Positions 25,936-34,656 of a stretch of 64,000 bases of DNA are shown in pieces. The notes below the pieces were generated by a model that did no database searches, was not told the origin of the DNA, and was given only the letters and a program-made list of their open reading frames with translations. The DNA is from Dokdonella_A sp963834755. GTDB taxonomy: Bacteria; Pseudomonadota; Gammaproteobacteria; Xanthomonadales; Rhodanobacteraceae. Where the stretch lies: NCBI GenBank assembly GCA_963834755.1, contig CAWICQ010000013.1, positions 62,001-126,000 of the forward strand. Reading direction: 5' to 3'. The first letter of the stretch is position 1. Each line of letters begins with the position of its first letter. The position numbers and the translations under genes are program-made.

Positions 25936-27402
25936 TCAATCGAATCCGTTGCTGAAAATCCGATCCGGATCGAGTTCGAAAGCGCCGATGTCGGCGACTC
26001 CGTTCTGTACGCGTGGAAAGCCGGGTCCGCGTTGATCGTAGTCGAAGGTGCCTGGGATGCCGTGATTGATCGCAGGGCTTCCGGTCATCAGCGCATGCGT
26101 CAACGTCAATCCGCCGTTGGCCGCGAGCGGCGCGAGCATCGGATCAGTCGTGATGGTATCGCCCGGCGTCGGCTGCTCCGAGCTCATGATCAGATTGTTC
26201 GATCCGGCGATCGTGATCGGCACGTCGCCGCCGACGTCTTCTTCTTCGTTGTTCTGTCCGTACGCAACGTTGTTGGCGATGATCGAGCTGGTGATCGTCA
26301 CCGGCGAGCCACGCAGCGAAAGGCCCGCGCTCGGCGCGTATCCGATCGGAATCGTGTATGCGCGCGGTACGTTGTTGAATGCGATAGTGCTGTTGTAGAG
26401 CTTCAGCGGCAGCGAGGCGCGCATTCCACCAGCGGACTGTGCGTAGTTGCCGGAAATCGTGCTCTCGCTGATGTTGGCTGTCGGAGAGTAGCTGTTGCGA
26501 CCCATGTAGACGCCGCCGCCGACCTCCGCACTGTTTCCCGATATAGTCGACCAGTAGATCCCAACATTGCCGCGCGAATACGCGCCGCCGCCCAATCCGA
26601 GGTTGGCCTCGTCGTTTTCGTTGTCGCTGATGGTGCTGTATTTCACCGTCAGGTCGCGGCCCGCGAAGACGCCGCCGCCGTAGCCGTGATCGTTGGTCGC
26701 ATTGCGGCAACCGCTGACCGAGCTGTATCGCATGATGACGTCGCTGCCGGCGAAGACGCCGCCGCCCTTGGCTGGGCCGGTCGTGGTGAGCCCGCAGAGA
26801 TCAATCGTCACGTGACTCATCGCGACGAAGCCGTACGCGTAAATCGCGCCGCCGGATGCGGGATAGGTGTTGGCGTGAACAGTGCACGCGTAGATGTGCG
26901 CGTCGCTCACATTGAGATTACCGGATGTGTAGACGCAGCCACCGTGCGCCGGATTATCGCTGCGGTATTTGTCGCCGAACGCGATATCGAGGCCATCGAG
27001 CGTCAGCGTACCGCCGCCGAGGTCATAAAGAATTCCAGCTCCCGATCCGCCGCTCCCCTGGATCAGCAGGTGGCCGCTGCCGGGTCCTTGCAAGGTCAGT
27101 CCACTCGCGCCGATCAGAATCGCGCCGGTCGAGAGCGAGATGACGCTGCAGGAAAGCTGCGTCAGGTCGATGGTGTCGCCATCGACCGCGTTGTTGACCG
27201 CATCGCGCAGACTGCCGGTGCCGCTGTCGTCGCAGTTGCTGACGACGAGCGCTTGCGGCTGACGAGGTACGGCTGCCGCTTCCGCCGGCATGGCTGCGAA
27301 TGACGTCGCCTCCAGCGCCAGCGCAATCGCGAACGCCGCGGCGAGCGGGCGCAAGGCAGGGCGGCGAGCGCCCACGCGGGCGTGCGCATTCGGTGACAGC
27401 AT
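25936..27402 (-). CDS. Secreted right-handed beta-helix protein with IFSNGFD tail
   Basis: 488 aa with a signal peptide (AAAFAIALALEATSFAAMPAE) and a CSLREA-like start of the mature part (NCDDSGTGSLRDAVNNAVDG). Repeated short strands follow, with alternating Gly/Asn and phrases such as SSVSGCRNATND, STISDNENDEAN, STISGNSAEVGGG and STISGNYAQSAGG, as expected for a parallel beta-helix of the pectate-lyase-like fold. No catalytic residues are recognised. It ends exactly in DPDRIFSNGFD, the tail shared with the secreted protein at 16669. An adhesin or surface role is a guess. The GGGAGC Shine-Dalgarno precedes the ATG at 27402. Confidence 0.85.
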   Translation of the reverse strand: MLSPNAHARVGARRPALRPLAAAFAIALALEATSFAAMPAEAAAVPRQPQALVVSNCDDSGTGSLRDAVNNAVDGDTIDLTQLSCSVISLSTGAILIGASGLTLQGPGSGHLLIQGSGGSGAGILYDLGGGTLTLDGLDIAFGDKYRSDNPAHGGCVYTSGNLNVSDAHIYACTVHANTYPASGGAIYAYGFVAMSHVTIDLCGLTTTGPAKGGGVFAGSDVIMRYSSVSGCRNATNDHGYGGGVFAGRDLTVKYSTISDNENDEANLGLGGGAYSRGNVGIYWSTISGNSAEVGGGVYMGRNSYSPTANISESTISGNYAQSAGGMRASLPLKLYNSTIAFNNVPRAYTIPIGYAPSAGLSLRGSPVTITSSIIANNVAYGQNNEEEDVGGDVPITIAGSNNLIMSSEQPTPGDTITTDPMLAPLAANGGLTLTHALMTGSPAINHGIPGTFDYDQRGPGFPRVQNGVADIGAFELDPDRIFSNGFD

Positions 27403-27494
27403 GAGTGGGCTCCCGGCAGACGCCTACGTGACGTCCCTTTCGGAGAGGAACGCCGCGGAATGCCGATTTGCGACATCGCGACGCGATGTCGCCG

Positions 27495-29747
27495 TCAGCC
27501 GCTGGTCTCGATGCGCTCCACGCGTTGTAGCCCGCGCGGCAGAAGACCACCACGTGCGGCGCGGCTGCCGCCGTACTCGACGAGATCGGCCCACTTGAGC
27601 GTGAGCTTGCGCGCGCCGGCGTAGAGGGTGATTTCGCCTTTGCCCTCCGCGACGACCGCGATACCCGCGACGCGCTCGCCCGCGGCGAGCTTCGCTTTCG
27701 GAATCTCGATCAGCTTGTTGCCCTTGCCCTTGTCGAGCTCGGGAAGGTCGGCGACCGAGAACATCAGCAGATGACCCGCGCTGGTCGCGACGACGATGCG
27801 ATCGCGCGCGGAATCCTCGATCATCGCGGGCGCCAGAATGCGCGCGTCATCGTCGACGTTGATCAATTGCTTGCCGGCTTTCTTGTTCGCCAGCAACGCT
27901 TCGAAGCGCGTCACGAAACCGTAGCCGCGATCGGACGCGACCACCAGCTTCGAATCGGCATCGGCGATCGCTACCGCGTCGAAGCGCGCGCCGGCGGGCG
28001 GTGTGAAGCGTCCGCTCAGGGGCTCGCCGTTGCCGCGAGCGGACGGCAGCGTATGTGCTGCGGTCGAGTAGCTGCGGCCGGTCGAGTCGATGAACGCGGC
28101 CTGTTGCGTCGTGCGGCCCTGCGCTGCGGTCAGGAATTTGTCGCCTTCGCGATAACCGAGCTCGATCGCGTCGATGTCGTGACCTTTGGCCGCGCGCACC
28201 CAGCCTTTCGCCGAAAGCACGACCGTGATCGGTTCGCTCGCCACGAGCTGTGTCTCGTCGAGCGCCTGCGCGGCCACGCGCTCGACCAGCGGCGAGCGGC
28301 GCGCGTCGCCGTATTTCTTCGCGTCCTCGCGCAGTTCTTCCTTGATCAGGGTCTTGAGGCGCGTTTTCGACTTCAGTACCACTTCGATGCGCGCGCGCTC
28401 CTCTTCGAGCTCGTCGCGCTCGGCATTGATCTTCATTTCCTCAAGACGCGCGAGCTGGCGCAGGCGTGTTTCGAGAATGTAGTCGGTCTGCTCTTCGCTC
28501 AGCTTGAAGCGTTTCATCAGTGCCGGTTTCGGCTCGTCCTCGGTGCGGATCACGCGGATCACCGCATCGAGATTGAGATAGGCGATGCGTAAGCCTTCGA
28601 GCATGTGCAGACGCCGCTCGACTTTCGCCAGGCGATGCTGCAAGCGCTTGGTCACGGTGTCCTGGCGGAAGCGCAGCCACTCGGCGACGATCTGCTTGAG
28701 ATTCTTGACCTGCGGCTTGCCGTCGAGGCCGATCATGTTGAGATTGATGCGATAGCTCTTTTCCAGATCGGTCGTCGCGAAAAGGTGCTGCATCATTTCG
28801 TCGACATCGACGCGGTTCGAGCGCGGAAACAGCACGAGCCGCACCGGATTTTCATGGTCCGATTCGTCGCGGTAGTCCTCGAGCATCGGCAGTTTCTTGG
28901 CTTTGGCCAGCGCATCGATCTGCTGCAGAACTTTCGATGGCGAAACCTGGTGCGGCAGCGCGGTGACGACGACGTTGCCGTCTTCCTTGATGTAGATGGC
29001 GCGGCAGCGCACCGAACCGTTGCCCGTCGCGTACATCGCGGCGATCTCGGCGCGCGGCGTGATGATCTCCGCGGCGGTGGGGAAATCCGGGCCTTTCACG
29101 TGCTCGCAGAGCTCGGCGATGCTGGCTGTCGGGTCATCGAGCAGATGGATGCATGCGGTCGCGACTTCACGCAGGTTGTGCGGCGGGATATCGGTCGCCA
29201 TGCCGACCGCGATGCCGGTCGAGCCGTTGAGAAAAACGTGCGGCACGCGCGCCGGCAGCCACGACGGTTCCTGCTGCGTGCCGTCGTAGTTCGGCGTGAA
29301 ATCGACAGTGCCCTGGCCGAGCTCGGCGAGCAGGAGCTCGGCGATCGGCGTCAGCTTGGCCTCCGTGTAGCGCATCGCCGCGAACGACTTCGAATCCTCG
29401 ATCGAGCCGAAATTGCCCTGACCGTTGATCAGCGGATAGCGGTACGAAAACGGCTGCGCCATCAGCACCAGTGCTTCGTAGCACGCGCTGTCGCCGTGCG
29501 GATGGTACTTGCCGAGCACTTCACCGACCGTCAGGGCGGACTTGCGATGCTTGGCGGTCGCGGCGAGTCCGAGCTCGCTCATCGCGTAGATGATGCGCCG
29601 TTGCACCGGCTTGAGTCCGTCGCCGATGAACGGCAGCGCGCGGTCGAGCACCACGTACATCGAGTAGTCGAGGTACGCGCGCTCGGCATATTCCTTGAGC
29701 GGGATTTGTTCGAAATTGGATTGCAGATTCATCACGGGATCCGGCAT
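27495..29747 (-). CDS. parC: DNA topoisomerase IV subunit A
   Basis: Breaks and rejoins DNA for decatenation of replicated chromosomes, with ParE. The product is 750 aa from the ATG at 29747; an ATG at 29732 (MNLQSNFEQIPLKEYAERAY) is equally possible. The active-site tyrosine is in AAMRYTEAKLT, and the quinolone-resistance region is GKYHPHGDSACYEALVLMAQ. The C-terminal beta-pinwheel is shorter than in GyrA and lacks a GyrA box, which supports ParC. parE is not in the window. A terminator hairpin of the upstream gene ends only 9 bases before the first ATG. Confidence 0.95.
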   Translation of the reverse strand: MPDPVMNLQSNFEQIPLKEYAERAYLDYSMYVVLDRALPFIGDGLKPVQRRIIYAMSELGLAATAKHRKSALTVGEVLGKYHPHGDSACYEALVLMAQPFSYRYPLINGQGNFGSIEDSKSFAAMRYTEAKLTPIAELLLAELGQGTVDFTPNYDGTQQEPSWLPARVPHVFLNGSTGIAVGMATDIPPHNLREVATACIHLLDDPTASIAELCEHVKGPDFPTAAEIITPRAEIAAMYATGNGSVRCRAIYIKEDGNVVVTALPHQVSPSKVLQQIDALAKAKKLPMLEDYRDESDHENPVRLVLFPRSNRVDVDEMMQHLFATTDLEKSYRINLNMIGLDGKPQVKNLKQIVAEWLRFRQDTVTKRLQHRLAKVERRLHMLEGLRIAYLNLDAVIRVIRTEDEPKPALMKRFKLSEEQTDYILETRLRQLARLEEMKINAERDELEEERARIEVVLKSKTRLKTLIKEELREDAKKYGDARRSPLVERVAAQALDETQLVASEPITVVLSAKGWVRAAKGHDIDAIELGYREGDKFLTAAQGRTTQQAAFIDSTGRSYSTAAHTLPSARGNGEPLSGRFTPPAGARFDAVAIADADSKLVVASDRGYGFVTRFEALLANKKAGKQLINVDDDARILAPAMIEDSARDRIVVATSAGHLLMFSVADLPELDKGKGNKLIEIPKAKLAAGERVAGIAVVAEGKGEITLYAGARKLTLKWADLVEYGGSRAARGGLLPRGLQRVERIETSG

Positions 29748-29755
29748 GGCGCACG

Positions 29756-29790
29756 AAAAAAAGGGCGCGCCAGCGAAATGCCAGCGCGCC
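29756..29790 (-). terminator. Rho-independent terminator upstream of parC
   Basis: Read on the minus strand: GGCGCGCTGGC, loop ATTTC, GCTGGCGCGCC (11 pairs including two G-T), then seven T. It terminates the cupredoxin gene and ends only 9 bases before the first possible parC start. Confidence 0.85.
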
Positions 29791-29922
29791 GCGCCATTGT
29801 GCCGGATCGTGATGCGGCGCGTTAATCCATGAGTCGAGCCGCCCGTGACTGCAGCGGAAATGCAGCGCGCGGGGAGGATCGCGCGCTGCCGTTCTCAATT
29901 CCGCCGCAGTCTGCCGAGACCA

Positions 29923-30735
29923 TCAAGGACAGGTCAGCCCCGCCGGTTGCGTGAGGCGTGTGAGATCCATGTGGCCGGTGCCGTAGCCCGATGCGACGCT
30001 CGAGACGAAGTCGACGCCGCCGTGGTTGCAGTCGGTGAACTGGAACGTGAGCGTGCCCCAGACCGGCTGCGTGACGTTGGCCGGATCGAAGTTCGGAATC
30101 CAGCGGCCGCCTTGGGTCTGCACTGCGGCGACGAATGCGGTGTTGGACGCGGGATCGATCGCGCCGACGTTGCCGAACCACGCCTGCTGCGTGCCGTCCG
30201 GAGTGAACGTGAACCACCAGGCGAGAATCTGGTTGTTCGGCAGTACCTCGATGAAGATGCCATGTCCGCTCTGCAGCGGGTCATACCATGCGCCGGTGAA
30301 TCCGGGCGTGATCGGTACGTTGCCCGAAGCCGACGCGCCGTTGACGATGATCGTACCTGTCATGCCCATCGATCCGTGGACGTCGCAATGGAATGGAATC
30401 TGATGGCCGGCCGTTTCCGCGCCGAAGGTGACGGTCGAAGTCCAGGTGTTCGCGGCGGGATCGCCGTTGCCGCCGGCGCCGTCGCAACCGTTGGCGCAGC
30501 GGAACGAATTGTCGTCGGCGTGCACGTTGTGTGACGCGCCGCCGCCGCTGACAAACGTGACCGTGTCGCCGGGATTGATGGTGACGCTCGAGGGACTGAA
30601 CGTCAGCAGCGGATACGTATAGTCGCCGTAGGCGTAAGTGCCGCCAACGCTGACGGTATGATCTGCCGCCCAGGAGGATGAGGCGACCAGCAGCAACAAC
30701 AGCGCCGGCCAGATTTTCCGAAGGTACAACTGCAT
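29923..30735 (-). CDS. Secreted cupredoxin fused to a C-terminal SGHGIFIEV-type domain
   Basis: 270 aa from the ATG at 30735 (GGAGA Shine-Dalgarno). The signal peptide ends near Ala23 (ASSSWA). Residues about 25-133 are a plastocyanin/azurin-like cupredoxin with candidate copper ligands His69 (GASHNVHAD), Cys117 and His120 (FHCDVHGSMGM) and a methionine nearby (Met123 or Met125). The second half (AWYDPLQSGHGIFIEVLPNN, then AWWFTFTPDGTQQAWFG) belongs to a domain common in secreted Xanthomonadales proteins that I cannot name. The protein is probably a periplasmic or secreted electron carrier or copper binder. It ends with TCP, without an IFxNGFD tail. Confidence 0.85.
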   Translation of the reverse strand: MQLYLRKIWPALLLLLVASSSWAADHTVSVGGTYAYGDYTYPLLTFSPSSVTINPGDTVTFVSGGGASHNVHADDNSFRCANGCDGAGGNGDPAANTWTSTVTFGAETAGHQIPFHCDVHGSMGMTGTIIVNGASASGNVPITPGFTGAWYDPLQSGHGIFIEVLPNNQILAWWFTFTPDGTQQAWFGNVGAIDPASNTAFVAAVQTQGGRWIPNFDPANVTQPVWGTLTFQFTDCNHGGVDFVSSVASGYGTGHMDLTRLTQPAGLTCP

Positions 30736-31369
30736 GGTACTTCTCCAATTGTGCTGAGGTGACGATGTACTGATGACAATCCCAAATGCCTCGCGGCCCC
30801 CGGATGCCGCCGCGCGTCCGGTCGTGCGGACCACGCCGTACGTCCATGCGGGATGACGGCGTGTGATCGGACAACGTCGCAGCGCATTTCGCGACCGAGG
30901 TGCGAGCAGATTCCCGCTGGACGATAACCGTCGCGTTCGGCGCCAAGAAGCAAATGCTGGGTGGAAACCTCCATTCGCCGCGGGGGCCGCAGCGCACCGT
31001 GATCGCGCAACACATGGCGCCGGTGTCGCGCGGTGTCGTACAGCGGCGCGCGCGGCGGATTCGCGTCGGCTTGTTGCCTCGACATGAAAAAAGACTTCAT
31101 GCCGGCTTCACAGTACCCACGCGCAATCGAAGCCGAACCGCTATTACCTGCCGTGATCGTGCGATTACCGGCGTTGATGGCCATCAGCGCCGTCGATGCA
31201 GCGATGCCGCTTTTTCATTGGACCGCGCCGACACGCGCACGGCACGCTGCACCACGGGGAGCAGGTGGACGCCGCGCATCGTGAAAGTCGCCTTATCGCG
31301 TTCGCGCGGCGTCGGCGCGAATCCCCGAACGTCATGCGGTCCGGCTTTTTTTCCGACAAGGAGATTTCG
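30736..31369. other. 634-base gene-free stretch between divergent genes
   Basis: Separates the cupredoxin (minus) from a secreted protein (plus) and must hold both promoters. Short frames on both strands here lack codon bias and recognisable domains. A small inverted repeat CATGAA-N7-TTCATG lies at 31082-31100. No other structure is evident to the eye. Confidence 0.5.
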
Positions 31370-32212
31370 ATGAAGCGTGCATCCTTATATCTGGCGCTCG
31401 CCCTGGCGCCCGCCGTCGCATTTGCGGACGGCTCGGGATCGCTCTACCAGGAAGGCAAACAGACCGCGTTGGTCAGCGCGTATGCGTTCCGCGGCCCGGA
31501 CCCGTTCGACAAGGCCAAAATGATCACGACCGTCGTGTTCGCCGACAAACCGATCGACGCCGCGGCCGCGAACGCGGTCGCCGACCGCGCCGAGGCGGTC
31601 GCCGATCAGCTGCGCCAGAAGGACGCAACGCGCGTCGAGTTGAACCTCGAAGACGATGGTTCCTTGCAGAACGTCAACATCATGGCGCCGGGCTCGAGCG
31701 GATCGCAGAGCGGCAGCGGCTGGTACACGCTTAAGCTCGCGCACAGCGACGCCAAGCGCATCGAAGGCACGTTCCGCACCAACGACGAGGCCGACAAGAA
31801 ATCAGGCCGGTTCTACGATCTCAAATTCGCGCTCGATATCGCCGGGCCGCCGGATCTCGGCGCGGCGCTGCCGGCCGATGGCGGCGAGCCGGGCAAGGCC
31901 TATCGCGCATACCTCGCCGCGCTGCAGAAAGGCGACATCGATGTGCTCGCGAAGACGATGACGCACGATCGCTCGGCCGAGATCCTTGCGCATCGCAACG
32001 ATCCGGACTTCAAGATGATGTTCGCGTTCATCCAGCAAAGCGCGCTGCGCAATCCGAAAATCTCGAAAGGCTTCAGCAAGGGCGACTCGGCGACACTCGA
32101 GCTCTCCGGCAAGGACGGCGACGGCAACGCGGCGGACAGCACGGTGACGATGCAGAAAGAAGGCGGCACCTGGCGGCTGGCCAAGGAATCGATGACTTCG
32201 CACGCGCAGTAA
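31370..32212 (+). CDS. Secreted hypothetical protein, two-domain
   Basis: 280 aa from the ATG at 31370, 7 bases after AAGGAG. Signal peptide MKRASLYLALALAPAVAFA. The N-terminal domain (about 20-170: KQTALVSAYAFRGPDPFDKA, RIEGTFRTNDEADKKSGRFY, LKFALDI) resembles the product of 34057-34590 (RTAAIQHAALVRGPDEMQ, HLAGKLHIDDTAMGGAKIDA, FDLTLI). The C-terminal domain (about 180-280: AYRAYLAALQKGDIDVLAKT, then WRLAKESM) looks like a SnoaL/DUF4878-type small alpha+beta fold. Function not recognised; probably periplasmic. Confidence 0.75.
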   Translation: MKRASLYLALALAPAVAFADGSGSLYQEGKQTALVSAYAFRGPDPFDKAKMITTVVFADKPIDAAAANAVADRAEAVADQLRQKDATRVELNLEDDGSLQNVNIMAPGSSGSQSGSGWYTLKLAHSDAKRIEGTFRTNDEADKKSGRFYDLKFALDIAGPPDLGAALPADGGEPGKAYRAYLAALQKGDIDVLAKTMTHDRSAEILAHRNDPDFKMMFAFIQQSALRNPKISKGFSKGDSATLELSGKDGDGNAADSTVTMQKEGGTWRLAKESMTSHAQ

Positions 32213-32251
32213 CGTGCCAATGCGTGATCGCGGTCGTTCGATCGACCGCGA

Positions 32252-33223
32252 TCAGCTGGTGCCCTCGCGTCCCGTGCGCATGCGCCGACGATTGGCCGCG
32301 ATCAGCGCGTCGTCGGCGACCGCGGCGCCGCCCTTGCCGTGCATGCGGTTCGCGCTCAACAGCGGCGGACACTCGCGCGTCATCGTATCGATGACCGCGC
32401 GCTGCAGCTTCGTGTAGTACGGCTGCTTGTGGAATTGCAGCAGCACCGGCACCTCGAACGGACGATAACCGGCGACGGCGCGCACTTCGTGCTCGGGCCG
32501 GATCAGATGCACCGGCACGACCGCACGACCGATGCCTTGCGACACCGCGTCGATCAGCCCGTAGATGTCGTCGAAATAGACGCGCTGCATCTTCGGCACG
32601 GTCGAGCCGGTCTGGCTCAGGAAGAAGCGCTCGGTGAAGTTGTCGCGCGGCTCGTGATCGATGTAACAGTCGGGGCGTGTGCTGAAACGCGCCGATTCGA
32701 TCAGCACGTTGCGCTCGATGCCGATCTGCGCGTTGTCGATGCCCATGCGCTCGCACTCGGACAGCGACACGCAGAAATCGATCTTGCCTTCGATCAGCAT
32801 GTCGTGCAGCTCGTGTACTTCGGCCTTGATGGTCTGGCAGGTCAGGCGCGGATTCGCGCGCAACAGCACGCCCAGCGCCGGCACCACGACCGAGCGCAGC
32901 GCCGAGGAAAACGCCGCGATGCGAAAGAATCCGGCGATGCCGCCGGCTGCGCGCTTGTCGCCGACCAGACTGTCGAGTACTTCCTGTTCCTGATGCTCGA
33001 TGCTGGCGCCGTAGCGCTGCAGGATACGGCCGGTCTCGGTGAGCTCGAGACCTCCGCGCAGGCGCAGGAACAGCACCTGACCCAGCGTTTCTTCGAGATT
33101 CTGGATGCGCTTGGTCAGCGCCGGCTGCGTGATGTGCAGGACTTCGGCCGCGCGCGAAAAATTCAGCTCGCGCGCGAGCACCATGAACGATTCGATTTGT
33201 GCGGACGGCAGACGAGTGGTCAT
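32252..33223 (-). CDS. LysR-family transcriptional regulator
   Basis: 323 aa. The winged helix-turn-helix is at residues 8-67 (FMVLARELNFSRAAEVLHIT, QPALTKRIQNLEETLG), followed by the linker helix and a two-lobed effector domain (FRIAAFSSALRSVVVPALGV, SQGIGRAVVPVHLI). The effector is unknown. A GGAGG lies before the ATG at 33223. A LysR-type T-N11-A palindrome sits 30 bases upstream, between this gene and the divergent sigma-factor gene, so it probably autoregulates and may control that gene too. Confidence 0.93.
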   Translation of the reverse strand: MTTRLPSAQIESFMVLARELNFSRAAEVLHITQPALTKRIQNLEETLGQVLFLRLRGGLELTETGRILQRYGASIEHQEQEVLDSLVGDKRAAGGIAGFFRIAAFSSALRSVVVPALGVLLRANPRLTCQTIKAEVHELHDMLIEGKIDFCVSLSECERMGIDNAQIGIERNVLIESARFSTRPDCYIDHEPRDNFTERFFLSQTGSTVPKMQRVYFDDIYGLIDAVSQGIGRAVVPVHLIRPEHEVRAVAGYRPFEVPVLLQFHKQPYYTKLQRAVIDTMTRECPPLLSANRMHGKGGAAVADDALIAANRRRMRTGREGTS

Positions 33224-33252
33224 GCCTGCGCCTCCCCAAGGCGGCTGTCACT

Positions 33253-33267
33253 ATAACCTGAAGTTAT
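33253..33267. promoter_or_regulatory. Candidate LysR operator (T-N11-A)
   Basis: ATAACCTGAAGTTAT is a perfect inverted repeat of ATAAC around CTGAA and fits the T-N11-A rule for LysR-type sites. It lies between the divergent LysR gene (start 33223) and the sigma-factor gene (33387). Confidence 0.6.
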
Positions 33268-33386
33268 CGCCGGATCACCGGCGCGCATCACCATAACGAG
33301 CGTGTATGGCCAGGTGAGGAGCTTTCATTGGACCCGCCGCGCCGCGCACGGCATCGTTCGCTCGGGAGTGAAGCGGGGAGGAAGCC

Positions 33387-33944
33387 ATGTTTGAGACGGT
33401 GCCGAATCACGATCGGACAGAGGTCCGAACGTCGCCGGCCAAGCCGCACGCGAGCGGAGAGCTGGATCTGGCGCGCCGCGGTCGCTATCTCGCGCTGTTG
33501 CGGCGCTGGACGCAGGAACGCCTGCCCGCGGGCACGCGGGCAGCGATGGATGCCGCGGAATGGATTCGCGACCTGCTGCTGCGAACTGAATACTCGGCCG
33601 GCGAACCCGCACGCGAGGATCGCAGCCTGCTCGTCGGATTGCGCAGCCGTTTGCTGGCCGAGCGCCCGTCGTTGCGAGCGCATCGGGAGGATCGGGTGCG
33701 TCCGTCGTCACGCGTCGAGCAGTTGATCGGCGTCGATCAGCTCGATGCGTGGGAGCGCGCGCTGGCGACATTGCCGCGCCGCCAGCGTGAGCTGGTGATC
33801 CTGCGCGTCGAGTTTGGTCTCGATTTCGAAGCGATTGCGGCGGAGACGCGCTTGGCGCTGCCGTTTGCGCGCGCGCAGACCATCAACGCACTCGCGGCTC
33901 TGATCGACGCGCTGGGCGGCAGGCCGCGCGGTTGCGCGGCCTGA
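33387..33944 (+). CDS. ECF-like RNA polymerase sigma factor (degenerate region 2)
   Basis: 185 aa. Residues about 120-175 (LDAWERALATLPRRQRELVI, then LRVEFGLDFEAIAAETRLAL) are a sigma-70 region 4 helix-turn-helix. The N-terminal part (RRGRYLALLRRWTQERLPAG, then DAAEWIRDLLLRTE) aligns in pattern with region 2 of ECF factors that read RRWAxGRLPxxARDLxDTDD, but the acidic DTDDLVQ core is altered, so promoter melting may be impaired or specialised. GGGGAGG precedes the ATG. No anti-sigma gene is adjacent; it is followed by a small secreted protein gene. Could instead act as a modulator. Confidence 0.7.
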   Translation: MFETVPNHDRTEVRTSPAKPHASGELDLARRGRYLALLRRWTQERLPAGTRAAMDAAEWIRDLLLRTEYSAGEPAREDRSLLVGLRSRLLAERPSLRAHREDRVRPSSRVEQLIGVDQLDAWERALATLPRRQRELVILRVEFGLDFEAIAAETRLALPFARAQTINALAALIDALGGRPRGCAA

Positions 33945-34056
33945 AAAACACGACGCATGCAGCGCGAAATTTCGCCGCGTATTCCGCTAGCATCGGAATC
34001 CTCGCGCAAATAAAGCGATGCGCACGCCTGCACCATCGATCACACGGGAGAGAGAA

Positions 34057-34590
34057 ATGACGTCGATTCAGGTTTTACCGGTTGCGACCCTAACGAGACG
34101 CGGAAGCGGCAAGATTCTGCGCGCGAGCGCAGTCGCGCTCGCGTTCGCGTGCAGCGCCGCGATCGCCGCGGATCACGGCACGGGCTCGATCGTGCTCAAC
34201 AAGAGGACCGCCGCGATCCAGCACGCAGCGCTGGTGCGCGGCCCTGATGAAATGCAGCCGTCGCACAGCATCCTGCGCCTTTATCTCAGCACCGCCGACA
34301 TGAGCGGCAAGATCAAGGCGTGCAAGACGCTGTCGTGCGCCGATCAGGCGCTTGAAGACGGTGCCACGGTCGATTACGGCGACTCGCCGCATCTGGCGTA
34401 TTGGGTCCGCGTGAACGGCGGGCTCGCGCAGTATTCGGGCGGCACGGATGCATCCGCGTTCACCTTGTCGACCAACACACCGGATCATCTCGCCGGCAAG
34501 CTGCATATCGACGACACAGCGATGGGCGGCGCGAAGATCGACGCCGATTTCGATCTCACGCTGATCAACACGTTCAAGACCGTGCGCTGA
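34057..34590 (+). CDS. Secreted hypothetical protein related to the N-terminal domain of 31370-32212
   Basis: 177 aa from the ATG at 34057, which follows GGGAGAGAG; an upstream ATG at 34018 lacks such a site. A signal peptide ends near AAIAA (ASAVALAFACSAAIAA). The mature protein begins DHGTGSIVLNKRTAAIQHAA and has LVRGPDE, two cysteines (CKTLSCADQ) that may form a disulfide, and an end HLAGKLHIDDTAMGGAKIDA, FDLTLINTFKTVR. It resembles the first domain of the product at 31370. Function unknown; probably periplasmic. Confidence 0.75.
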   Translation: MTSIQVLPVATLTRRGSGKILRASAVALAFACSAAIAADHGTGSIVLNKRTAAIQHAALVRGPDEMQPSHSILRLYLSTADMSGKIKACKTLSCADQALEDGATVDYGDSPHLAYWVRVNGGLAQYSGGTDASAFTLSTNTPDHLAGKLHIDDTAMGGAKIDADFDLTLINTFKTVR

Positions 34591-34656
34591 CGATCGAAAC
34601 GTCGGGTCCGCGGCCACACATCGGCCGCGGACTTCGAATTACCCGTTCTCGGCGAC

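Noticed and set aside
24424..27303. A 959-codon plus-strand frame
   Set aside because: Lies opposite the acylase and beta-helix genes, Arg/Ala-rich with no domain; a product of high GC content.
16669..27402. Idea that the IFxNGFD proteins are exosortase H substrates
   Set aside because: Exosortase signals need a motif, a hydrophobic helix and a basic cluster; these tails have neither helix nor basic residues.
31033..31284. An 83-codon plus-strand frame in the 634-base gap
   Set aside because: No ribosome site, no domain, mixed composition; not supported as a gene.
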